Positions 55,049 through 64,000 of a stretch of DNA of 64,000 nucleotides are shown here, in pieces. Source of the stretch: Isoetes taiwanensis (taxonomy: Eukaryota > Streptophyta > Lycopodiopsida > Isoetales > Isoetaceae); contig JAJEKV010000028.1 of the NCBI GenBank assembly GCA_021234155.1, positions 2,502,567 through 2,566,566 of the forward strand, in the 5' to 3' direction. The notes below the pieces were generated by a model. It was not told where the DNA came from. It worked only from the letters and a program-made list of their open reading frames with translations, and did not search any database. The translations under genes were made by a program, and so were the position numbers. Each line of letters begins with the position of its first letter. Positions within the stretch are counted from its first letter, which is position 1.

Positions 55049-58000
55049 ATACGCCATTGTTTTTTCTCGAATCCGATCCGAGCTTCCTTTCTCCATTCTC
55101 CTCTATTAGGTTGGATTTCGCCCGGTGGTGGGGCATCTTGCGCAGAACGGAGGTGAGATGCAACATTTAGCCTCAGCTTTTCTTGTTCTTCCTTTTCTTA
55201 ATTTGCCACGGCTCTCCGCCCGAAATGTCGAGAGGAACGGTTGGATGTGTAGTTTTAGTTTACTTAGATCATGTCTAGAATTTGCTTTTCTTCTTTCCAC
55301 CATCGGGTTTTGCAATTCCAAGTCCATTTTTAGCTACTTTGTTGCAATGTAGTTCTTCCACTCCATGCAAAATATCTAGCCTCTTTGCATTTGCGGGTCG
55401 TGGAGTCCAAGTGACGCTCTCATGTTTGCCTATATGCATTTTGTTTTTCCACATATCTTCATATTGTCTACATATACACCTCGCATCCTACATTTACAAA
55501 TGGTTTTCTTGGATATTGCATCATGTTGTTGTGACTTGTTAATTGTATAAAGGACATTTACTTATTTTTGCATTTTCTTTAGCAGAGGTCGATTGAGAAC
55601 TTTATTTATTTCTCTAGGTGTTATATGGATGAGTTTTTATTTCTGAAGTTTTCAATAAAATGATACATTTGCCCACTTCCTATTGCCATTATTTACGGAA
55701 GTTCATATCAATGGATTTGGGGTTTGATTTTGAACGGGCTCATCTGGCTTGAATTCTGATCATGTATGCATTTGCCATTTTCGTCTTTTTTCATACACAT
55801 GTTCTTCGCCTTGATCAATACGCCCGGTTTTCTTTGGACCAAATTTCTTATATGCATGTCATAAGCTATCAATTTTGCATCCGGACTTATGCTTCGTTTT
55901 CATTTGGTAGGTATTTAATTGCGGTTTATCTTATCCTCATTTGGGTTTGCTCCTTGGGTTTGGATATGAGCTATATTTGCTAATTATAAATTTGGTAGAA
56001 GGTTGGTGGTCTTCGAGGGTTGGGCGTTCTCGTTTCAAAATTCTCGGATCCTCAATGTAGACAATTAAGTTTGTTGAGCCATTTTTCTAGCTTTAAGTTC
56101 CTTTGTGGCCTTTTAAAGTCTCCTTTTATTCGGGTCCATAGGGGATGTTTTCCTTAGTCCGTGCTCTTTGCCATGGGGGTTGAGTTTTTGATCGTGTTTG
56201 TCATGGGGCTTACATTCTTTGTCGCATTTTATACAAGTTGAGTCCCAGGTGAGGTATCCATTCTAGGTTTGCTTCTTTCCACAATTTTATCGACTTACTT
56301 TAGGCTATTGTTTTCTATCCATATTTCCTGGCATTAATTCTTTTGAGTATGGTTATGGATTGATAATTGGCATATTTTTCATGAGATGCTTTTTACATGT
56401 GTATTTTATTTTGCAACATCTGAGGGGATGAATATGGTTAATGACTTGCATTCATGTTATTCGGATGTTTTCAATTCTCTGAGGCCCTCAATTTATACTA
56501 TTTGGGTTGTAATTGGGTGGCGTATATCTTTTCATAGGTTCCTTTTACATTTTTCGTCTTAGTTGCCCACGTGGTTTCTTTTTATGTAGCATGATCTTAT
56601 AAACTTTATGTTCTCTTTTGCCATTGTCTTTTTCCATTGGATCTTGATGCTCTCACTATTCAACGGTTGTTGTGTTATTCGGATTATTTTTCCTATTTAT
56701 GTTCGGCCCATGTGTTGATTTCATCTTTTTTGCCTATATGTCGATCATTTTTTGTATTCTGTTTTACATTGGGCGGTGTGTTTTACATTTTCTCTGGGCT
56801 GTTGGGCTCTTTGTCGTGGTTATTTTCTTATTGATTTGTTCATTGGCTTACATTCTTCTTTTCTCAGTATTTACGCTTGGGCTTAACGCATAACTTTGTT
56901 GTCTTTTTAGGGGGGACTCATTTTAGTTCGCTATCATTATGCATTGTGCTACCATTATACATCATATTTGCTATTTACCTCTTTGTCCTTTGTGGCTAAA
57001 TTTCTTATATGTATATTCTATATTTTGGTGTTTGTGGGTTCCTTTGTTCACTTTATTAAGCGCGACTTATTTGTTGTTTCTGAAGTTGTATTTTCTGTTC
57101 TTGCACATGGGTGATATTGTTCGGTGTACCAATTTTATGGATTTGGGAGCTTCATTGTTTTCGTTAGCTCCACTTTGTCATGTTCGCAGTAGGCTTATTT
57201 TTTCGTGCATAGCTTTGTTCACTATATATGATATTACATAATCATTGTGTAAGTTTTCGAGACGTTGCTTTATTAGGCGTGGTGACTTTTCATGTTCTTT
57301 TAGCCCATAGTTTTATCATTCTTCCTCGTTTCCTCCGTTTTTTGCTCAATACGCAGGGTATACATGTTGAGGTTCGTCCTCACGGTTGCTGGCGGTCCTC
57401 GTCCTCTCGCGCTCGCTACGTGGTGTGCGACTTTACTCAACATCTCCATGTTTTTCGTTCGATCTTTATGTCTATGCATTTTACATTCCTATAAATCGCG
57501 TTTTTCCTCTTTGCCTTATTATCTCGCCACTTGTTATTACGCCTTCTTATTTATCGTTATTGTTTATTCTTTTTGGGGATCCATGATGAAGGGTTCCTTT
57601 GTTGACTTATCTCCCTCTAGATATTGGCCCGCGTCTGGAAGGAATAATAGCCACATTCACGGACTTGGTCGTAGCCACATTCAACTATCCACGGACATCG
57701 TTAGGTGATCCGCATTCATATCATATGTGCATTGTACGCGTGCGTGGTTTATTTTTTTCATCGCCTGTTCTCGCCGTTCATGGTTGGCATGCCGGGGGTG
57801 CTTCCTTCGATTCATCATCGTGGCGGCGTCCTTTTCTTATCATTGTTTTTGTTCTCTAATGTCGCTTCCCTTTTTCATTCATTGACCTGCCCATTAGCGG
57901 TGCTTCGGCTCTTCTTCTTCAACTTTTTTCTCCGGCTGCTTTCGCGGCTTTCTGGTCGTCGTCAGCAGCGGCTTCCCTCTCGCTTGAACGGACTCTTGGA

Positions 58001-59949
58001 CCACGGTTCCCTTTCTCCCCCTGCCATTCCAAGCGAGACCCACTTGCCCGTGCTCATCATATCGATTTCTCTGGCTTCGCTTGCAGCCGTTTGCATGCCA
58101 CATCATTATCCTTGGCACCTCACAGACCCTCTTTTTTCGCCTCTCCTTCCTTCTCTCTCGTCCTTTATCCTATCCGATTGCTTGGAGGTGGTGGCGGGTG
58201 TATCTTCTTGCTTTCAACTTAAATCCGTTCGGTATGGTGCTCATTACGCTTCGTCGCGGCCAGACCTCGGCCCGGCCGCCACTCGGGGTTCCACATGATC
58301 TTTGCTGGCGCTCTCGGTCGGCTGGCGCTCCTCCTCTTCTCCTCCCGCTATGTGCTGCGACCCAACTCCACACCGGCGGTTCTAGCTGTCTCTTTGAGGG
58401 TTTTTTTCACTTGTAGCGGATCTTTTTCTATTTGGTATGCTCATTATATATCTTTGGCGTATTTTGCTATTTGGCTTTATCATCTTTGGCATATTTGCTA
58501 TTTGGCTTTATCTAGATAGGATGCATATTGCGTTTGGCCTTTGCATTGAGATTTTTCGACATGGGTGTATATTGGATTATCTTTCATTTTTTATGCTTCT
58601 CTTTATTTAAAGATATGGGGTGTCCTACGTTGTTGTCCGACATGGGTTTATATTTGATCATTTTTTTCCTTTTATGCTTCTCTTTATCTAGGCATGGCGT
58701 ATATTCGTGGTTATCGCATGGTTATATTGGGCACATTCTAATGGCCACTTTTAGTTTTCGTGTTCTTGATGTTCTTTTTTATGGTTTTACATTGATGCTT
58801 TATCCTTCTCTAGATGTCGCGCGTTTTTTATGGACCGTTTTTGTTGGGTGGTCTTTGTTTATTTCCATAGCGGATGGTGACATTCACGCCTATTTATTAT
58901 CTTTAGTGATGTTGTAAATACCATTGTCTAGCATTATTTTGCAATGCATATTTCTTTTTACATGATTGTTATCCACCCGTTGGGTGCCGCTTTTTTCCAC
59001 CATGGTGGTGATGCTATTTCCATCTGCGGGTGATCTTTGTTCATTGTGCATTGTGCATTATGCTATCCTTATGCATCATTTGTCGGGGCATACATTTCTA
59101 GCTAACCGTTGAGCTCTTTGTTCCGCGGTGTATTGGGATATCATAAATTGCATTGTGCTATTATTATTTATCATATTTTGCTATTTAAGCTATGATTAGA
59201 TGTGCCGATATTGCGGTTTTTGCAATTTTGTGACATGAGTTTCTCTTGGACTATTTTTTGTGGGTGCGTTGTTTCTTTCCCCGATGTAGGGCGCCAATTT
59301 GTATTTATCCTAGTTTTTCTTCCATCCATTTGGGTGGCGCTTTTTCTCCACCCTCGGGTGATGCTATCTCTCTTTTCATGTATTGTTGATTTCCTCATTA
59401 CTAAAGCTCACATCGGTTTGAGTTGTTGTGCGGCTTGCGGCTTCCGCCGTCATGCACATTCATTCGGCCCTATCATTCGGCGTTCTTTTATATTTTTACA
59501 TTTCAGCAGGCGTTCTTATTTTTCTATCATGTCCCTTAGGTTGTCATTCGTTTTGGTTCCTTTATCATGTCCACTATTGTCTTTTGCTTTGGTATTTCGG
59601 ACCCTATATATGGCCCTAGCTTTATTTTTAATCCGTCACTTTACCTAGTCTACAACCTCTTCTGTCATGATCTAGTAGTGCTCCTTGATGTTTTTCTGCG
59701 GTATCTGCGGATCTTGGGGGAGGGTTGGGGCACTTCTCCTCATTCTTGACTTGGAGTTCTATCTTGCGCTTTGGATTTCGATTTGATTTTGATTCACCTT
59801 CATCGTCTTAGCTCTCTCCACTCTTCCTTCCACACAAATGTCGCTGCGACCCTACTCAACACTTGGAGGTTTTAGCGGCGCTGGGTTTATAGTTAAGGAA
59901 GTCCTTTGGTAGTCGGCGGTTTTGTGTCTCTCGCGGGTCCTTTCCCGAA

Positions 59950-60821
59950 TCCCATCGATCCGGAGCCATCGGATCGCCATTCGGGAAAGGGCGAGCTATA
60001 GGCTAGTTCCATTCTCCGGGCCGGTTATCGGGCGTCTTCTCCAATGACATTTTCTTAGTGCTCATCAGCTTCCCCCTTCCCACCCCTCTTTGCGTGGGCG
60101 TATGCGTTTTTCATTTGTATTAGTATTGGTCCTTGCTCTTTTTGTGGTTTTTCACTTGTGGGTGTAGCTTTTGCCTTGTTCTTTGTTTCCTTGGCATTTT
60201 CTGTGTTTTTCTCCGGCTTCTTGGCGATCTTCCCGATTTATTTCCACCTTGAGGGTGATGCATCTTTATATATCATGTTTTCCACCCGGTGGGTGATGCT
60301 TTTCCACCTTGTCGGTGGCTATCTTTTTGTTCTGCTCTTTTTTAAATGGGATTTTTATGCCTTATCTCTTCCGGCTTTCTTGATCGCGGATTCTTTTTAT
60401 GGCTAGGCTTGTTTCTCTCTCTTTCTGGTGTTTTTGAGTTTTGGTCTTCTGAGTTTTAAGCTATCTTCCACTTGGGCTTTTGGGGTCCTGTGGTTTCGTT
60501 CGTCATCCCTCGTTGTTACATGGGGTTTTTGGTTGTTTTTGGTCGTGCTTCGGTTTGCCGCCCGGCCTTGTCCGGTTTCTCTGCTCTCTAGGCACCACAT
60601 TCGAGGTTGGTGGCGACCATTTCTCATTAGGGTTTTCCTCGAAAACCCGAAAGGGCGGGGTTTTTTATCCCGATGAGAACTTGTCGCCATTGCCCTCTTA
60701 TCATGCCTTAGCACATTTTCTTTTTTTGGGGTAGTCCGATATTGTTCCTATGTTCGGCTACCCCTCTCTCTTCTTATACATTGTATACTGCTGCTGTGAT
60801 GAATGACAAGCCTATCTATCA
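59950..60821 (+). mobile_element. Short LINE-derived retroposon with a roughly 33-bp target duplication
   Basis: Flanked by direct copies of CGGTTTTGTGTCTCTCGCG...CCTTTCCC at 59917-59949 and 60822-60855 (two differences). The 5' end equals the start of the 52987 region. The 3' part has the family RNA fold: TGGCGAC 60611-60617 with GTCGCCA 60683-60689, TTCTCAT 60621-60627 with ATGAGAA 60673-60679, an inner CCC-GAAA-GGG, and a terminal hairpin of 11 base pairs at 60728-60764 (GGGGTAG, CCGA / TCGG, CTACCCC). No RT or other ORF lies between. It looks like a LINE derivative made of 5' and 3' ends only, moved by a partner's RT. Confidence 0.7.
60611..60689 (+). other. Structured RNA element in LINE 3' end (GAAA-loop version)
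   Basis: Nested stems TGGCGAC/GTCGCCA and TTCTCAT/ATGAGAA enclose GGTTTT-cctcg-AAAACC and CCC-GAAA-GGG. Homologous position and layout to 63411-63479 and 16024-16092, where stem sequences differ but pairing is kept. Confidence 0.7.
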
Positions 60822-60855
60822 CGGTTTTGTGTCTCTCGCGAGTCCTTTCCCAGAA

Positions 60856-61439
60856 TAAACTAACAATATCATAACTGGGTCGGATTTTTGTCCGGTGGTG
60901 CATTCTTGTGCTGCCACATCCTTTGCCCCAATTTCCAGGAATGCTAATTTGTGGGATCCTCGTGGATAACCGTCGACGCAGGTGAAGCAAACTCGAAGAT
61001 TTTCAGAAAATATTAAAATTGAGACGAACTGCAGCCTTCCTTGTTATGATATTGTAAGGGTGCTTTCCCATGTACTTTCCAAATGAGGTTCTTACCCTCA
61101 GCCACTGAGGTTCTTAGCTCATGGGAACATCAGAATAGCAGACCAGACCTCCAGGAAACTTGGAGGTCTTCTGCCCATGGGAAAGCACCCACGCAATTGA
61201 TCCACAATACCCAATTGACAGCTCCCGGCGTCCGCCGGTCGCTGCCAAGCTGGGAATCGTGTCTCAATTGTGTTACCCTTATACACCCTGTGACCTGCAT
61301 CAGCTTGTCCAACAATAGCAATTTACCAGAAGCCTCTAATTGTTGCCTGGGTAGTATAGATTGAAAATAATAGTTTCAACCAAAGGCTAGAAATGCGATA
61401 TGCTGGGATTATAATTGTTACAGAAGTATATCATTAACC
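60856..61439. other. Transition region, no clear domain
   Basis: No supported gene. It could be decayed LINE coding upstream of the RT. An inverted pair (TTCCCATGTACTTTCC / GGGAAAGCACCC) lies near 61068 and 61179. Confidence 0.4.
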
Positions 61440-63364
61440 CGTTGGCCACTTCTTCACTTTTACCTTGCCAATGGGAAAGCCCCAGACTTGGCTGGTATGC
61501 AGGCAGAATTGCTTAAGTGGGCAGGGCCATCCATAATACCGCCTTTGTGACCGCCTTGTTCAACAAGGCATTACAGAAGGCCTCCCCACCGCAAAGGGAC
61601 CAATAGCGAAGTTGTTCCTATCTATAAGGCGGGTGACCCACATAATCGCCCCACCCACCACCAACAATCATGGTCGGGCCGGGGTGTTTGCAAAACTACT
61701 TCTTTGGGATTCTCGAAAGTAGTTGATGGGTCGGTAGAGGCGGCCGAGAGGTGCTGGCCCTCACCCGGCGAGATTCGACCCCCAACACTCAACCATTGAC
61801 CACATCTTCACGCTATGAACTCGATTGAAGACAACAGAACCGCCACCGATCTATATTGTTGCTTTGTGGATTTTTTAAGGCGCTTGACACCGCGGCTCTT
61901 TGAAAACTATGGGCAAGACCGCAAATGTACCAGGGGTTCCCAGATTTGGGATTTGCGCATTAATGCGTACTATATGAAAGATGCTCGGCTCGGTTGCGCC
62001 AGACAAGCCAACCATATTTTTGATAGTAGTATCGGGTTCGTCGGGGATGCCCTCTCTCCCCAACATTGTTTGGGCTTTACATTGATCAATTGGAGAGTCG
62101 GCTTGGTCGATAATGGGGCTTATGGAGCTCACCTTCTCTATCGGATCATCGAGGCGGTTAATATATCTGATGATGTGAACCTCCTAGCTTACACACCAGC
62201 GGACATGCAACGACATCTCGATGCCCCCTCGACACATTCCCGCGGCGCGATATATGCGACGTCAACCTGGCCAAGACTAAGGTGTTTTTCATATCATCTT
62301 CCGTCGATTCGAGGGTCCCCTCCTTCAGTTACCAAGGCGAATGTGGAAGTTGCATCCACATACAAGTATTTGGGAGTGGAGTTTCCTTCTACTATGCATT
62401 GGGACACATCCATACGGCTACGAAAGTGGCGGCAAGAAGTTGGAAGGCACTATATGCAATGCAAAACAATAGTCATAGAGCCGGAGTTGTATGATTGGGC
62501 CCATCACACACCTGCTCAAGGTCTTAGTAGAGCCCCGTCCTTTTATACGGGGTGGAAGTATGGGGCCCAAGGTATCACTTGCTACTTGGAATGACTTGGA
62601 GCAGTCCGTAAAGCCTTCTTACTAATGAGCACTAGGGGTGAAGTCCACAGTCCCATATCAAATTCTACTTTGGAGAGACAGGATTCTTGCCTCTTCGAGG
62701 GCGGCCCTTGATCGCCACATTGTCTATTTTCGAAGGTGGTCAATATGGACGATGCTCGCCTCCCTAAACTAGCTTATATCATGGCAATGGGGCGCAGCGC
62801 CGCCTCAAGGCCCGGCTGGAGGGAAAAGAGAGCTCAATGGTTGGCTAGATGGAATGTGCGGGAATAAAGTGCATGCATATGCAAACAGAGGCAGATCGCC
62901 ATAGCTTGAGGCAATATCTTGACACTTGCTTCCTCAGCAAGCTTTGGGATGCCAATGCCCTTGAACATGTCAAGACAACACACTATCAGCGCCACATAAA
63001 TCCCACATTGGAACGAGGCCCGCAATGCTACCTGCGTACCCACTTGCCCATGAAAAGGCGCAGACTCATTGCCTCCATTCGCACAGGGGCACATCATCTT
63101 CGAATTGAGATGGGCAGATGGATTGGTGAGCCACGCCAGACGAGCTCAGGCTCATGCCGCCGGATGGGAGTCATTGAGGATGAATCTCATACCCTTCAAA
63201 GTTGCCCAGCATATGATCAAATTCGGACGCGCTATGCTGAGTTGGTCAGGCCTGGCCAGCCATTACATGTGACATTGAGCACAACATCCGTACGGGTGCT
63301 GGGATCATACCTTCAGGAGGTTATGGACATGCGAGATCAGCTATGTCCTCAGGCACACACTTGA
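61440..63364 (+). pseudogene. Microsatellite-tailed LINE, copy d: degraded RT and C-terminal domain
   Basis: RT traces in order: NGKAPDLAGMQAELLKWAG near 61470-61530 (the KxPGxDG/E block), LYCCFVDF near 61851-61872 (usual FVDFxKAFD), a damaged DDVNLLAYT near 62170, then ASTYKYLGVEF near 62355-62387 (thumb). The C-terminal domain (62849-63364) has RRLIASIRTGAHHLRIEMGRW and a damaged knuckle, EDESHTLQSCPAY, followed by GSYLQEVMD. It is the longest copy of the family here. Several frame changes make it inactive, and the endonuclease is not recognisable. Copies a, b and c match its C-terminus. Confidence 0.8.
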
Positions 63365-63410
63365 CATGTATATATACATTGATGTATACTTGTACAGTTT
63401 GACAACGTTC

Positions 63411-63556
63411 TTATTACTGCCACGGTTTTTCCCTCGAAAACCCTTCGGAGCGGGGGTTTTTTAACCCGGACAGTAATAAATTTGCTGCGCTCCTTGTGGG
63501 TCCCATAGGCCGATTGGCCTCAGTGGGATGATAAAAAATCATTCTCATTCTTGTTC
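63411..63556 (+). other. Structured 3' end of LINE copy d with tail
   Basis: The stem TTATTACTG (63411-63419) / CAGTAATAA (63471-63479) encloses GGTTTTT...AAAACC and CCC-TTCG-GAG (63441-63450). A terminal hairpin follows, TCCCA 63501-63505 with TGGGA 63524-63528, inner GGCC-gatt-GGCC. Then an AT/CATTCT tail ends near 63556. Confidence 0.75.
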
Positions 63557-64000
63557 AACCCCTCCTAAGCCATGACCTATTATGACCTTCCAAAAGGAAG
63601 CAGCTCATCAGATAATTTCAAAGCTTCACACTTTATGGCCTATAATTTTGAAGGTAAATGTCCGTTTACCAATTGCAGCAATGAAGTTTAACAAGGTGCT
63701 GCGCACGGAGGGTTGCCCTCCATGGCCGGAGGGTGAAGTGGCTTGAATCATAGTTCAAACAACTAACAACCATTGAAACATTCTATATTGGCACACAATC
63801 CCCATGCGTCGGCTAGCCGCCCTAATTTTCTTGCCCTATTATATATATAGACAAGTCTTTGTACTGTGCAGGGCCTATACGAGTTGAATGTATTGATTCT
63901 CAGGATTTTAGACGGATTGTATGAAGTCGACCATGCAAAACGAACCTAGTATGAAAGATTCCCCTAGATTCTTAAGATTCTACAAAGATATCTCTGGAGT
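63557..64000. other. Intergenic, no gene
   Basis: No recognised feature in the last 440 bp. Confidence 0.6.

Larger units (their letters stand above)
52987..59916 (+). other. T-rich, A-poor region of about 7 kb, possibly LINE 5' sequence
   Basis: It starts with the same roughly 120 bp that begins the short element at 59950 (TCCCATCGATCC, ATCGGATCGCCATTC, GGCTAGTTCCATTCTC). The plus strand then stays strikingly rich in T and poor in A to almost 60 kb. Degenerate internal repeats abound: CTTTTAGATTGCTCTTC units at 53160-53250, paired ACATGGGTxTATATT blocks at 58560-58700, and GGGTGATGCT-type phrases near 59010, 59350 and 60290. Many plus-strand frames are open because the bias leaves few A-containing stops, and they give Phe/Leu/Ser-rich peptides without domains. 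I call no gene. It may be the long leader of the LINE whose RT lies at 61.4-63.4 kb. Confidence 0.5.

Noticed and set aside
56637-58917. Many Phe/Leu-rich plus-strand frames resembling membrane proteins
   Set aside because: They follow from T-rich, A-poor composition. There are no conserved motifs, plausible starts or splice structure.

Overview
This window looks like repeat-dense nuclear DNA of a land plant. The evidence is GT-AG introns, MULE, LINE and Ty3/gypsy elements of plant type, an LTR element primed by initiator tRNA-Met, and a receptor-like-kinase scrap. A seedless plant (fern, lycophyte or bryophyte) is my guess, from the microsatellite-tailed LINEs and the N4/N6-methylase-like gene; the sequence does not prove it. 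I see no complete ordinary host gene, rRNA, tRNA or CRISPR array. Nearly all recognisable coding sequence belongs to mobile elements, and most of it is broken.

Region 1 (1-3.6 kb) is mostly noncoding and holds a doubly truncated L1-type LINE RT fragment (1585-2603).

Region 2 (3.6-12.2 kb) is the most unusual part. A minus-strand, intron-containing gene (7380 to 3597) joins a ParB-like motif to an N4/N6 DNA-methylase-like domain. It is divergent from a plus-strand, intron-containing MULE-type transposase with a SWIM zinc finger (7774 to about 12155). They share a 390-bp spacer with a tandem 37-38-bp repeat. Each gene carries a 5'-truncated insertion from one LINE family.

Region 3 (12.2-27 kb) holds dispersed repeats, another LINE 3' end (15.48-16.18 kb), fold-back elements, tandem repeats and a Ty3/gypsy remnant (21.87-23.09 kb).

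Region 4 (27.0-51.7 kb) is a three-level nest. An LTR element with 2.0-2.6-kb LTRs (27027-51688) contains an L1-type LINE (about 31.2-47.93 kb), whose ORF1 is split by a Ty3/gypsy element (31764-42910) with a perfect 5-bp target duplication. The innermost element has an extra ORF and coiled coil after integrase.

Region 5 (51.7-64 kb) is a long, T-rich, A-poor stretch (about 53-60 kb), a short LINE-derived element with a roughly 33-bp target duplication (59950-60821), and a degraded LINE RT and C-terminus ending in a structured 3' tail (63.41-63.55 kb).

The main things to follow up are the transposase/methylase divergent pair, the covarying 3' RNA structure shared by the microsatellite-tailed LINEs, and the odd CAG-versus-CGG difference between the two LTRs of the innermost element, which may be an assembly artefact at methylated sites.
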